A stretch of DNA of 64,000 nt, from contig OX457040.1 in NCBI GenBank assembly GCA_949752735.1, positions 8,836,112 through 8,900,111 of the forward strand, in the 5' to 3' direction. The translations under genes and the position numbers were made by a program. Of the stretch, positions 11,641 through 22,800 are shown one piece after another. The notes under the pieces are model-generated. The model was given only the letters and a program-made list of their open reading frames with translations, was not told the DNA's origin and did not search any database. Within the stretch, counting starts at the first letter, position 1; each line of letters starts with the position of its first letter. Source of the DNA: Lumbricus terrestris (lineage: Eukaryota; Annelida; Clitellata; Crassiclitellata; Lumbricidae).

Positions 11641-12725
11641 TCGCATTCTATAGTCGAGGAGCGTCTACCTTGATGCCAAGCAGTTCTACTCTCCATCAGT
11701 CGCTGTACATCGGCCCCAGCTGCTGCAGACCAGACACGGACTCCCCTCTGCAGCTATGGCACCGACCAAGAGCAACAGCTGGCCGCAGCTGTTGTAAGCA
11801 ACGCCAGCTGCTTCAGCATTTCCATTAACAGCTGCTGCTGCCGCTGCTTCAGTGGGCTGGCAATAATATTTCCTGCAACACACACACGCGGAGAATATTA
11901 CCCTAAGAGCATCGCAAAACCCGCTGGTGGCCAAACGCTGCTGCAAGGTGTGCACGTGGCGTGTACGCCAGCGACATACTACTGCAGCGTACAATCGTCT
12001 GTACACAGGTGATTAAATATGTAGCGCTAGAGTAGAGCGCCTACGCGTTACTTATAACGTGAATGGGGAAAAACCGTCGTCGTAATCCCGAAATTAAGAG
12101 CAGGGGGATTCATGCTATTCGCGAGAGTTGGGGGGGAAACAGACTATTCACGAGCAGAGATGCCACTCATAGCTTTGCCCATCTAGATCTAGGTATTTTC
12201 GGTCTTGTCTAGGTTTCTATCTAGGGGTTTTTTGGGTCAGGATCTATTTTTTTCTCACGGCGGTTTTCCCGATTTTTTATATAATTTTTTTAATTTTCTA
12301 AAGTGAAAATGCACAGAAGACGTAAAAAATCGCATAGGTCAAGGGGGTCTCGTGACCCCCTGGAAATCACGACAAAATATTAATAATAGCACTTTCTGTG
12401 AAAAGTTAGTGGTTAAACGGGACATTAAGATGCCAGGCAGTCATTGCGTTCTTTCACTTCACCAATTTTTGCTGTAGGCCTATGTGGGATGGATCAAGAT
12501 TTGACGAGGGCTTATGACAACAGGGGTCGTTGCGAGTCTTTCAATCAGACAGGTTATCGGGGTACGGTAATCGGATATACCGACTGGCTGGCTCGTAGAT
12601 GTACCCGTCAAGGTTCGTTTGTAAGATTGATAGCACCCTAATTATTGTCTTCCTGTGATATATAATCTACAGGTCAATGGTCAATCGCTCGATGTCTAAA
12701 AGTCCTGCGTAGTTCTGTTCTGTTC
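11641..12725. other. Unannotated DNA with a TGCCACTC-type element end
   Basis: From about 12155 the sequence CAGAGATGCCACTC followed by ATAGCTTTGCCC and CTAGATCTAGG matches the left ends of elements at about 22157 and 38690. That suggests one end of a hAT-like short element; its right end is not evident. Between 11690 and 11850 CAGCTG/CAGCTGC words are frequent. No gene is seen. Confidence 0.45.
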
Positions 12726-13193
12726 TCAGCCATCCTCGATCCGAGGGTCGGCCGCATCATGTACAATGTTCCTCCAACGTTTCCTGTCCTCCGTTAGTCT
12801 TATCATTTCTCCCAATGTCAATCCAGTCCATTCCTTTATGTTACCCAGCCAGTTTGTTCTTGGTCTTCCTCTTTTCCGGTCTCCTGGCATTGTGCCCTGC
12901 ATGATGTCTTTCTCAATGCATGTTCCCTCTCTTCTCATAATGTGTCCAAAATAAATCATTTTTCTTTCTTTGACTGTCTTCAGCAGATTTCTCTCTACTC
13001 CTGCCGTCTCCAGCACCCATTCATTTGTCCGTTTTTCCGTCCATGATATTTTCATTATCAATCTCAGACACTTCACCTCAAACGCTTCTATTCTTCTCTC
13101 TTCCTCCTTCCTCAGTGTCCAACTCTCACAGCCGTATATGGCCACTGACCATACCAGTGACTTCTTGCGTAGACATGTGAAATACGCATCCTG
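12726..13193 (-). mobile_element. LINE ORF2 C-terminal relic interrupted by a hAT element
   Basis: The minus-strand frame reads SLVWSVAIYGCESWTLRKEE, then FGHIMRREG, GDRKRGRPRTNWLGNI and WTGLTLGEMIRLTEDRKRW, ending ADPRIEDG-stop. This is the characteristic post-polymerase tail of a widespread group of non-LTR retrotransposon ORFs. Upstream it is cut by the 503-bp hAT element at 13202-13704. The reading frame appears to resume at about 13713-13790, but I do not recognise that part. Confidence 0.8.
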
Positions 13194-13201
13194 TACCCAT
13201 G

Positions 13202-13704
13202 CAGAGGCGGATCCAGGGGGGCCAATCCGGCCATGGCCCCCCCATTTAAAAATTGCATGGAACGTGGCCCCCCCATTTGGTTTTAAACACATGTAGTGGG
13301 AGAGAAAAACAGGACATCTGGCCCCCCTATTAGAAAATCGTACGGGACGTGACCCCCCGTTCGGAAATGGCATCTTCTTTTCCTGAAAAAATTAATGGAT
13401 GACTAAAAAAAAAAAAGGTCATCAGTTTTTTCGGCGGATGAAATGGTATTTTTTTCCCTAAAAATTGGTCTATGACTAAAAAAAAAAGGTCATCATTTTT
13501 ATCGGCGGATGAAATGGTATTTTTTCCCTGAAAATTGGTCGATGACTAAAAAAAAAAAAAAAAAAAAAAAAAAGTCATCAATTTTTTCGGCGGATGAAAT
13601 GGTATTTTTTCCTTGAAAATTGGTCGATTGACCAAAAAATTTTCTCCTGCCTCACAAGACCAAAAATTTTGGCCCCCCCTCGAAAATTCCTGTATCCGCC
13701 CTTG
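13202..13704. mobile_element. 503-bp hAT-type MITE nested in a LINE
   Basis: It begins CAGAGGCGGATCCAGGGG. The right end, read inverted, is CAAGGGCGGATACAGG. The 8-bp TACCCATG lies on both sides (13194-13201 and 13705-13712). Inside are three to four tandem copies of a unit of about 65-70 bp (about 13385-13640) containing GGCGGATGAAATGGTATTTT, each ending in a poly-A run before GTCATCA. The same family recurs at 33622-33890. Confidence 0.92.
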
Positions 13705-13712
13705 TACCCATG

Positions 13713-14204
13713 TGATCCCTTTCCAAGATTGCCAGCTCCAAATTATATTTCTCATGAAACTACCCTCCCGCACGCATTCTCGTGCGACACGAGAGTTTAC
13801 AGTATAAAAATATTATATCAAATATTTCTATGATTTCTGCTCTGGACCTCTTGTATGTTCCTGTATACAAGGCAGTCCAGCTTCTTTGAATTAGTGATTC
13901 GGCTAACGCTGCAGGTGATTTGGCAGGAAAAGCTTTACTGATTCAAAGCAATATTCTGCAGAAGTTGATGGTCAATGGTCATGGTTTCATAACAGAAATG
14001 GAAACTTTACCCTCTGTGCATAAGGCAAATAATGGATGGGCCCGTTGAACCCGCATAACTTTTAACATAGTAAAAATTAATCATTCCAAATGTTTGTCAG
14101 CTTACGATAGGCCTGCTGTAGACAATTCAATCAACAGTAGCCTCTGCAAAGAGATCAGTCAGCAAGCTGAAGATCCTGATGAAGATAGAATTAATTTCTT
14201 AAAT
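13713..14204. other. No gene recognised
   Basis: Possible continuation of the interrupted LINE to about 13790, then unremarkable DNA. Confidence 0.35.
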
Positions 14205-14315
14205 CCATTCATCCTCCCATCCACTCACCGACCCATCCATCCACTCATCCATCCATCCACCCATCCATCCATTCACACATTGATCCACCCACCCGTCCAT
14301 CCGCCCATCCATCAA
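14205..14315. repeat. CATC/CACC tetranucleotide array, left part
   Basis: Degenerate (ATCC)n with CACC variants. It is probably the left end of the large array that resumes at 15123, the two being separated by a LINE insertion. Confidence 0.8.
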
Positions 14316-15122
14316 TCAATCAATCAATCAATCAAATGTTTTATTTGCAACCGAAGTATAACAGGTTTACACATCTTGAACAATGGTTACAAAAAAGGGG
14401 CCCTAAAGGGATAAAATAATCCCGCTGTCTAGGGACACCAACTAATATAATGAATTGACGATGTGAGGTGGCCATGACAAAATCGTGCAAAAAAATCAAC
14501 ACTGTGATTAACAAAAACTGACAAAACAGAATCAGGCAACTTATGCTAAGAGACGGAGAAAGAAGCAAACACACACAAAAACACACACAAAAATGTAAAC
14601 TGAAAAACTCAACGCTGTTGAGATATAAACACTTATGAAAAAGAAAAAAGAACAAAAGCTTAACTACAGAACAGAGACCTATACTGCAATGCAAAGAATG
14701 AGCGAACAGCGCTCTACCTTTATTAGGTACCTTCTATTAAAAAGGCGCTAAATTTCTTCTTAAAAACCCAAACACTAGGGCACAATCGTATTTCTTTTGG
14801 AATTTTTTCCCAAGTGGTGATACCAGTAGATTTAATGGAAAAAAGGCGAGTGTTAGTGCGAGCATAAGTACGGCGATACGAGAAAGAGTATCTTGTAAAA
14901 TGAGAATGAACCTGGGATGAGAGCTGAAAATAATTTTTGTATAAGGATGGCAGGAGGCTTCGGTCAAACCGGTACATAAATTCTCCTATTTGGAAAGTTC
15001 CTATCTGGTCGAGTTTTAAAATTTTAAGATTGAAGAATATGCGGGCAGTGTGAGAGCCATATGGAGCTCCCACAATAAGACGAACAGCTCTTTTTTGTAA
15101 AATATTAACTCTATGCAATCTT
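14316..15122 (-). mobile_element. 5'-truncated LINE 3' end inserted in a CATC array
   Basis: The minus strand (15118 to 14727) encodes [47 protein letters not shown] and WEKIPKEIRLCPSVWVFKKK, the usual end of a CR1/Jockey-type LINE ORF2. A 3'UTR of about 370 bp follows and ends AATAAAACATTTG plus (ATTG)n at 14316-14345. CATC arrays lie on both sides, so the element landed inside tandem DNA. The target duplication cannot be read because the target is repetitive. Confidence 0.85.
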
Positions 15123-16978
15123 GTGCAATCCATCTACTCATCCATCCACACACCCATCCATCCATTCACCCATCCATCCACCCATCCATCTACCCACCAA
15201 TCCATTCATCCATCCATCCATGCACCCACCCATCCATCCATGTATCTACCCATCCGCCCACACATCCCCCATCCATCCATCCACCCACCTATCAACCCTC
15301 CCACCCTCCCATTCATCCACTCATTCATCCACCCACCCGTCCGTCCATTCACCCATCCACCCACCCATCTCCACCCACCGATCAATCCACCCACTTATCC
15401 ATCCATCCATCCATCCGCCCACCCATCCACCCACCCACCCACCCACCCATCCATCCATCCATGCACCCATCCATCCACCCATCCACCCACCCACCCATCC
15501 ATCCATCCATCCATGCACCCATCCATCCATCCACCCATCCATCCACCGATCCATCCACCCAACCACCTATCCATTCATCCATCCATCCATCCATCCATCC
15601 ATCCACTCTTCCATCCATTCATCCATCCATCCATCCATCCATCCATCCATCCATCCACTCTTCCATCCATCCATCCATCCATCCATCCATCCATCCACTC
15701 TTCCATCCATTCATCCATCCATCCACCCATCCACCCACCCACCCATCCATCCATCCATCCATGCACTCATCCATCCATCCACCCATCCATCCACCGATCC
15801 ATCCACCCAACCACCTATCCATTCATCCATCCATCTACCCATCCATCCACTCATCCATCCACCCATCCACCCACACATCAACCTATCCATCCACCCACCC
15901 ACCCATCCATCCATTCACCCATCCATCTACCCATCCATCCACCCATCCATCCATCCACCCATCTATCCATCCACCCACCCATCCATCCACCCACCCATCC
16001 ACCCATCCACCCATCCATCCACCCATCTACCCATCCATCCACCCATCCATCCACCCATCCACCCACCTATCCATCCATCCACCCATCCACCCATCCACCC
16101 ACCCATCCACCCACCCATCCACCCATCCACCCACCTATCCATCCACCCACCTATCCATCCATCCACCCATCCACCCACCCATCCACCCACCCATCTACCC
16201 ATCCACCCACCTATCCATCCATCCACCCACCCATCCATCCACCCACCTATCCATCCATCCATCCATCCATGCACCCACCCATCCACCCACCCATCCACCC
16301 ATCCACCCATCCACCCACCTATCCATCCACCCACCTATCCATCCATCCATCCATCCATGCACCCACCCATCCACCCACCCATCCACCCACCTATCCATCC
16401 ACCCACCTATCCATCCATCCACCTATCCATCCATCCATCCATCCATGCACCCACCCATCCACCCACCCATCCACCCATCCACCCATCCACCCACCTATCC
16501 ATCCACCCACCCATCCATCCATCCACCCACCCATCCATCCACCCATCCACCCACCTATCCATCCATCCACCCATCCACCCATCCACCCACCCATCCACCC
16601 ACCCATCCACCCATCCACCCACCTATCCATCCACCCACCTATCCATCCACCCATCCACCCACCCATCCACCCACCCATCTACCCATCCACCCACCTATCC
16701 ATCCATCCATCCACCCATCCATCCACCCACCTATGGATCCATACATCCATCCATCCATCCATGCACCCACCCATCCACCCACCCATCCACCCATCCACCC
16801 ACCTATCCATCCACCCACCTATCCATCCATCCATCCATCCATGCACCCACCCATCCACCCACCCATCCACCCATCCACCCATCCACCCATCCACCCATCC
16901 ACCCATCCACCCATCCACCCATCCACCCACCTATCCATCCATCCACCTATCCACCCATTCACCCATCCATCCATCCAG
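15123..16978. repeat. 1.86-kb CATC/CACC tetranucleotide array
   Basis: About 460 tetramers, a mixture of ATCC and ACCC with scattered TGCA, TCTA and TTCA variants. Longer sub-repeats are visible, for example ATCCATGCACCCACCC near 15450, 15510, 16267, 16355, 16443, 16760 and 16840. The 4-bp period leaves three plus frames open for over 630 codons (Ile-His-Pro-Ser/Thr peptides). These are artefacts of the repeat. Confidence 0.95.
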
Positions 16979-17114
16979 ATGTCCACTCAGAAGATTCCTG
17001 CGTATTTTATTCCTCTGATAAGAAAGTGGAAGAAGATCAGCATTAAAGACGCATTCGAAAGGCCATTCGCATGAGCCAATAGATCATTCGAGTGTACAGA
17101 AGTGCATGCGAAAG

Positions 17115-17250
17115 GCAGATTGACAGACAGACAGACAGACAAACAGACAAACAGACAGAAAGACAGACATACAAACAGACGGACAGACAGACATAAACAC
17201 GCAAACATACAAGCACACAGACAGCCAGACACAGAGATAGAGGAAGGTGG

Positions 17251-17295
<45 letters not shown>
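17115..17295. repeat. GACA/CA microsatellites
   Basis: (ACAG)n with AAAC/GACG variants at about 17120-17235, then (CA)n at 17252-17292. Confidence 0.88.
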
Positions 17296-17296
<1 letters not shown>

Positions 17297-17455
17297 GGAG
17301 ACATGGAAAGAAGAAGCGCCGCTTTATTTCCGCGTCAAGGTCAAGAACACTTGAGGACGAGCCAATTCAAGTGGAAAGACATCCTCCTCTTCCTCCTCCT
17401 CTCCTCCTCCTCCTCTTCATCCTCTGCCCTGCAGCAGACCCTACTTCCGTTCCTT

Positions 17456-17501
<46 letters not shown>

Positions 17502-17508
17502 CAACAGT
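17456..17508. repeat. CAG/CAA trinucleotide tract
   Basis: About 13 GCA/CAG triplets followed by CAA triplets. The flanks show no conserved coding pattern. Confidence 0.85.
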
Positions 17509-17654
17509 ATCCCTCCATCACTCGCCAAAGGCAACAGTCCATCGACTGAGATGATTTTCACTTGAATACTCTGCAACAAAAGTCTTAAATACTCTTCCTG
17601 TCTACATGCAACTGTTTGTCTGTTGTCCATAATATCCTTCTGTCATTTATCTCG

Positions 17655-18010
17655 CTGTCTGTCTGTCTGTCCGACTATCTAGATCGCTGGTTGTCTATCT
17701 ATCTATCCCTCTGCTGTCTGTCTGTCTGTCTGTCTGTCCGTCCATACATCCATCCATCCATGCATCGATCCATCCATCCATCCTTAAATCCATCCATCCT
17801 TAAATCCATCCATCCTTAAATCCATCCATCCTTAAATCCATCCATCCGTCTATCAATTCTTAAATCCATCCTTCCATCCATCCATCTATCCACCCACTCA
17901 GAATCCATCCATACGTCCATCCATCCATCCATCCATCCTTCAATTCATCTATCCATCCATCTATCCACCGCCCACAATCCATCCATACAACCTTCAATCC
18001 ATCCATCCAT
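17655..18010. repeat. CTGT and CATC tetranucleotide runs
   Basis: (CTGT)n near 17655-17740, then (CATC)n with several 16-bp copies of TTAAATCCATCCATCC at about 17783-17840. Confidence 0.85.
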
Positions 18011-18177
18011 CGATCAATCTAGGTGACGTCTGCATGATAGGTAAAATCTAACTACATCCAAATGGCAACCCGCTCTTCCCCCCTCCTCCAATGCATCCAA
18101 ATCGCAACATCTCCTCCAATGAACCTATCCGCCTCCTGACAACCACCGACTGTGAGAGACCTGACGGTTGCACTTGA

Positions 18178-18179
18178 CC

Positions 18180-18226
<47 letters not shown>

Positions 18227-18638
18227 TATCTCTTCCGGTTTTTCGGTTTTAGCATCTAGAGTCCCCCCACCCCGAGAAAAAAACTGAAATAACGCCCCTA
18301 CATATCTGTTAAAGCCATGGCCGTTCAAGTAGTCCCTAAACACACTGTTAAAGTCATCCCAATAAGTAGGACCTAATTGTGTTCTGTGATGACCAATCTA
18401 ACAGTCGAAACGACAGATTAATTCAAGACAGACCCATTAGAGCCACCATTGTAAGGGCATGGCTGTGTTAAGGCGCCAAACAAACTGTCATTATAACAAT
18501 CATCATCGTCGTCGTCGTCCTCCTCCTCCTCCTCCTCCTCCTCATCATCATCAATTTATCCATTATTGTTACTTTTATTATTATTAATGTCATTATTATT
18601 ACATCATAATAATATTAATAATAATAATAATAATAATA

Positions 18639-18679
<41 letters not shown>

Positions 18680-18700
18680 CATTATTATTCTTTTTTTGCC
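18178..18700. repeat. (CTGT)n, (CTC)n and (ATT)n microsatellites
   Basis: (CTGT)11 at about 18180-18224. From 18470 the words GGCGCCAAACAAACTGTC, then CATCGTCG, CTCCTC and ATT repeats, repeat the layout found at about 32903-33070, so the two loci share a repeat family. From 18705 a 21-bp motif (CGAGGTA...GGATCCCTCAGG) occurs twice, near 18703 and 18810. Confidence 0.75.
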
Positions 18701-18869
18701 CCGAGGTATTTAGGATCCCTCAGGGACTTTATTATTATTATTATTATTGGTATTATTGTTATTTTTATTTTTTATTTTATTTTTTTTATATATTTTTTTT
18801 TTATTTTTACCCGAGGTACATATGATCCCTCAGGTTTTTAAAAGCTATCCTAAGATAAAAATTCTGGAA

Positions 18870-19115
18870 CTACCGAGCCTCGTCCCCACTGAAGTCCACA
18901 AATGTGCCTCTGAAGGCCACGGCATTAAAACGTTGGGTGCAAATGAAAAAGCGTTGGAAAAGGTGGTTTGTCTGAAGTGGGTCACCAGAAATTGCTGTTA
19001 TACGGCGGCCCACCTCGGCGATAAAATCAAGACCTGACTGATTGATTGGTCCCAGTGACTCAATGGCAATGGGCACAAATGTGTGCGATGAAGGGAGGCC
19101 CGAGTATTTTGCCTG
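18870..19115 (-). mobile_element. Reverse-transcriptase C-terminal relic
   Basis: The minus frame reads FVPIAIESLGPINQSGLDFI, then EVGRRITAISGDPLQTN and LFQRFFICTQRFNAVAFRGT. This matches the pattern PIxxETLGxxGxxA...LGRRxxxxTGEP...LQRxSxAxQRGNAxSxxGT, common at the end of reverse-transcriptase ORFs in marine invertebrate retroelements (from memory of such proteins). It is short and isolated, so a dead fragment. Confidence 0.6.
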
Positions 19116-19959
19116 TTTACGAATTTCAGTTTCCGTCAAAATTTCTGACGACCTTTTGTTTTTTAGTCACGAACCGAAATCTTATGAAAATTTTCCATTT
19201 TCGCCGCCAAAATTTCTGACGACCTTTTTTTTAGTCGTCAGCCGAAAATCGTGGATATTTCAATGTAAAAAATTCGGATGGCCCTTTTTGTTAGGGGAAG
19301 CTGAGCGTCTTGTAGGGGGGCTTAGCCCCCCAGCCCCCTGGCGCCGCCATTGTTGCTCATTAAGAGGAGAGGTGCATCATGCGCTGACCCTAACCCAGTA
19401 CGAGAACTGTCGATAAAGAAACGGGTGGGGACTTGGTGGGGGTGGGGTGGCAGCGCTTAATCCACCTGGATTTGGATGTGTAGAGGAGACTTAACTATGG
19501 GCTCCTAAGAAAGGCCGAACGGGTTGAACTCCTCAAACCCCTCGGCAATTCTCACTCTGTCTAATTCCGCCGAGACAGTGAAAGGGATATTTCTACCTGT
19601 AGACCTATATCGTGGTGCGCGGGGTAGGGAACCTGCCACGCCATACCATGATACCATACCAGTCAGCACAGCGCGGGCGCGCTAGTGGTGCCAGGCACCT
19701 GCTGTAGGTGCGCCTGAGACTCAGATGGTCTCCGGACGGGGCGATGACCGATGAGGACCGAGCTACCCTGGTTACTGGGTGTTGCTGCTCTGCTCAACGC
19801 TGCATCACTCCCACCAGATGTTTCCACTCGTTTTCCACAAAATCATCCGATGCAATTATTTATCTCTCGTAGGATGAACCACCGTTATCACTGGATGGAA
19901 TTAGAACCAACTCACCCAGCAATTCATGGAGCAACCCAACCACCAATCCAACCATCCGT

Positions 19960-21830
19960 CCCTTCATCAATTCATCATTTCAACAATCCATCAATCCATC
20001 CGCCCGCCCACCCCTCCACCCATTCTCCATTCATCTAACCATCCACTTGCCCTCCACCTACTAATCCATTTATCCAATATTCCATCCATCTACCAATTCC
20101 ATCATTTCATCCACCCACCCATGAAGTGCACCCACCTGTCGCCCATCTACTCATTCATCCACTTTTCCACCCAACCTCCATCCATCCATCCATCCATCCA
20201 TCCATCCATCCATCCACTCTTCCATCCATTCATCCATCCATCCATCCATCCGTCCATTCATCTATCCATCCTTTCTTCCATCCATTCATTCATCCATCCA
20301 TCCATCCATCCATCCACACTTCCATCCATTCATTCATCCATCCATCCGTCCATTCATCTATCCATCCTTTCTTCCATCCATTCATTCATCCATCCATCCA
20401 CACTTCCATCCATTCATCCATCCATCCATCCATCCATCCATCCATCCATCCATCCACTCTTCCATCCATTCATCCATCCATCCATCCATCCATCCATCCA
20501 TCCATCCATCCATCCACTCTTCCATCCATCCATCCATCCATCCATCCATCCACTCTTCCATCCATTCATCCATCCATCCATCCATCCATCCATCCATCCA
20601 CTCTTCCATCCATCCATCCATCCATCCATCCATCCATCCACTCTTCCATCCATTCATCCATCCATCCATCCATCCATCCATCCATCCATCCATCCACTCT
20701 TCCATCCATTCATCCATCCATCCATCCATCCATCCATCCACTCTTCCATCCATCCATCCATCCATCCATCCATCCACTCTTCCATCCATTCATCCATCCA
20801 TCCATCCATCCATCCATCCATCCATCCATCCATCCATCCATCCATCCATCCATCCATCCATCCATCCATCCATCCACTCTTCCATCCATTCATCCATCCA
20901 TCCATCCATCCATCCATCCATCCACTCTTCCATCCATTCATCCATCCATCCATCCGTCCATTCATCTATCCATCCTTTCTTCCATCCATTCATTCATCCA
21001 TCCATCCATCCATCCATCCATCCACACTTCCATCCATTCATTCATCCATCCATCCGTCCATTCATCTATCCATCCTTTCTTCCATCCATTCATTCATCCA
21101 TCCATCCACACTTCCATCCATTCATCCATCCATCCATCCATCCATCCATCCATCCACTCTTCCATCCATTCATCCATCCATCCATCCATCCATCCATCCA
21201 TCCATCCACTCTTCCATCCATCCATCCATCCATCCATCCATCCATCCATCCATCCACTCTTCCATCCATTCATCCATCCATCCATCCATCCATCCATCCA
21301 CTCTTCCATCCATCCATCCATCCATCCATCCATCCACTCTTCCATCCATTCATCCATCCATCCATCCATCCATCCATCCATCCATCCATCCACTCTTCCA
21401 TCCATTCATCCATCCATCCATCCATCCATCCATCCATCCACTCTTCCATCCATCCATCCATCCATCCATCCATCCATCCATCCACTCTTCCATCCATTCA
21501 TCCATCCATCCATCCATCCATCCATCCATCCATCCATCCACTCTTCCATCCATTCATCCATCCATCCATCCATCCATCCATCCATCCACTCTTCCATCCA
21601 TTCATCCATCCATCCATCCGTCCATTCATCTATCCATCCTTTCTTCCATCCTTTCATTCATCCATTCATCCATCCATCCATCCATCCATCCATCCACACT
21701 TCCATCCATTCATTCATCCATCCATCCGTCCATTCATCTATCCATCCTTTCTTCCATCCATTCATTCATCCATCCATCCACACTTCCATCCATTCATCCA
21801 TCCATTCATCCATCCGTCCGTCCATACTAT
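19960..21830. repeat. 1.87-kb TCCA tetranucleotide array with higher-order structure
   Basis: About 465 tetramers, mainly ATCC, punctuated every 40-100 bp by ACTCTTCCATCCATTC. A rarer marker, CGTCCATTCATCTATCCATC, occurs six times as three pairs (about 20251 and 20347; 20955 and 21055; 21619 and 21727). This implies a higher-order unit of roughly 660-700 bp present about three times. Long open frames here are repeat artefacts. Confidence 0.93.
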
Positions 21831-21858
21831 TGGCATTCATCAAAATAATGAAGTCAAC

Positions 21859-21859
<1 letters not shown>

Positions 21860-21915
<56 letters not shown>
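21860..21915. repeat. CA dinucleotide run
   Basis: Uninterrupted (CA)n of about 54 bp in module A. The matching runs in modules B (about 37449) and C (about 49846) are far shorter. Confidence 0.95.
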
Positions 21916-21919
<4 letters not shown>

Positions 21920-22156
21920 CAGAACCATGAACCGTCACGGCGAGATTTCCACCACCCGTTCATCACAGAAACCGAGAATGCTACATAAATATTTACCACC
22001 TCCACACGATCCTGTGCACGATCTTCTTCCAGCTCCATTGAGTACATGAACTGCAGGCCAACGTTAGTCGAGGCAACTAACTTTATTTCCGCCATGCTCC
22101 GACAGACGGAACCAGTGACCTCGAGATTTCTACAGCGTCTGCAGTAGGTTAACGAG

Positions 22157-22580
22157 AAACTGCCACTCATAGCTTTCCCACCTAGATCTAGGTTTTTGCA
22201 CGGCTTAATCTAGGTTTCTAGTTTTTTTTAAAGGTCTAGATCTAGGTTTTTTGACGGCGGATTTCTGACATTTTCACGAAATCTAGAAATATTTCGGGGA
22301 AAATGTACGATAGTACAGTAGTAAAAAGGAGGAAGATTTAAGGAAAATTTATGATTTAAGAGCGAATGACAAAATGGTCATCAGGAAAAATGAGGAAATT
22401 TGAAAGCAGAAATAGAACATTTTCGGACCCTGAAAGACTAAAAAAAAGGTCGTCAGAAATGTCAAGCCCGAAAATTCAATGTATTTTCAAAAAATTTCCA
22501 ACCTAGCCTTTTCTAGCCTTTTTTCCGGCCGGATCTGCCCTTTTTAAAATAAGTGCCACTCTTGCCACAGCTGGGTTTTT
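22157..22580. mobile_element. TGCCACTC-type element, degenerate
   Basis: It starts TGCCACTCATAGCTTTCCC followed by CTAGATCTAGG and shows the internal words AAATGTACGA, AGTAAAAAGGAGGA and GGTCGTCAG found at 38400-39046. Its far end reads AAATAAGTGCCACTC. This is probably an old short hAT-like family; no clean target duplication was found here. Confidence 0.5.
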
Positions 22581-22669
22581 CCACTAGATCTGGTTTTTTC
22601 GCCTTCGTCTGGGTTTCTGGTTTTTGGGGGCAAAAGCGGGACTTGTCCCTTCTGGAGGGCCTATTGCTC

Positions 22670-22800
22670 CCTTCTCTATCTAATAAAGTTCTGTATTGAA
22701 TACATTACAATGTTAAATATAAATTGTCTTGCATTATTTTCTGTTTGTTATGTTTTTATTGTGGGATCAATAAATGATTTTGATTGATTGATTGATTGAA
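22670..22800 (+). mobile_element. LINE 3' tail with (TTGA)n
   Basis: Ends with GGATCAATAAATGATTTTGA and (TTGA)n, the same type of tail as at 47740-47790 and, reversed, at 14316-14345. Only 3'UTR sequence is present. Confidence 0.6.

Noticed and set aside
11113..11828. Leu/Ser-rich frames of 168-186 codons
   Set aside because: CT-rich simple sequence; no hydrophobic periodicity or conserved motif beyond the repeat.
15113..17074. Three overlapping plus-strand frames of more than 630 codons and many minus frames
   Set aside because: They are translations of a CATC/CACC tetranucleotide array. A 4-bp period repeats every 12 bp, so stops are absent in several frames. No non-repeat protein sequence is attached.
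19926..21988. Plus-strand frames of 620-640 codons (Ile-His-Pro-Ser repeats)
   Set aside because: Same cause: a TCCA array inside a non-coding repeat module whose sister copies have short arrays and no such frames.
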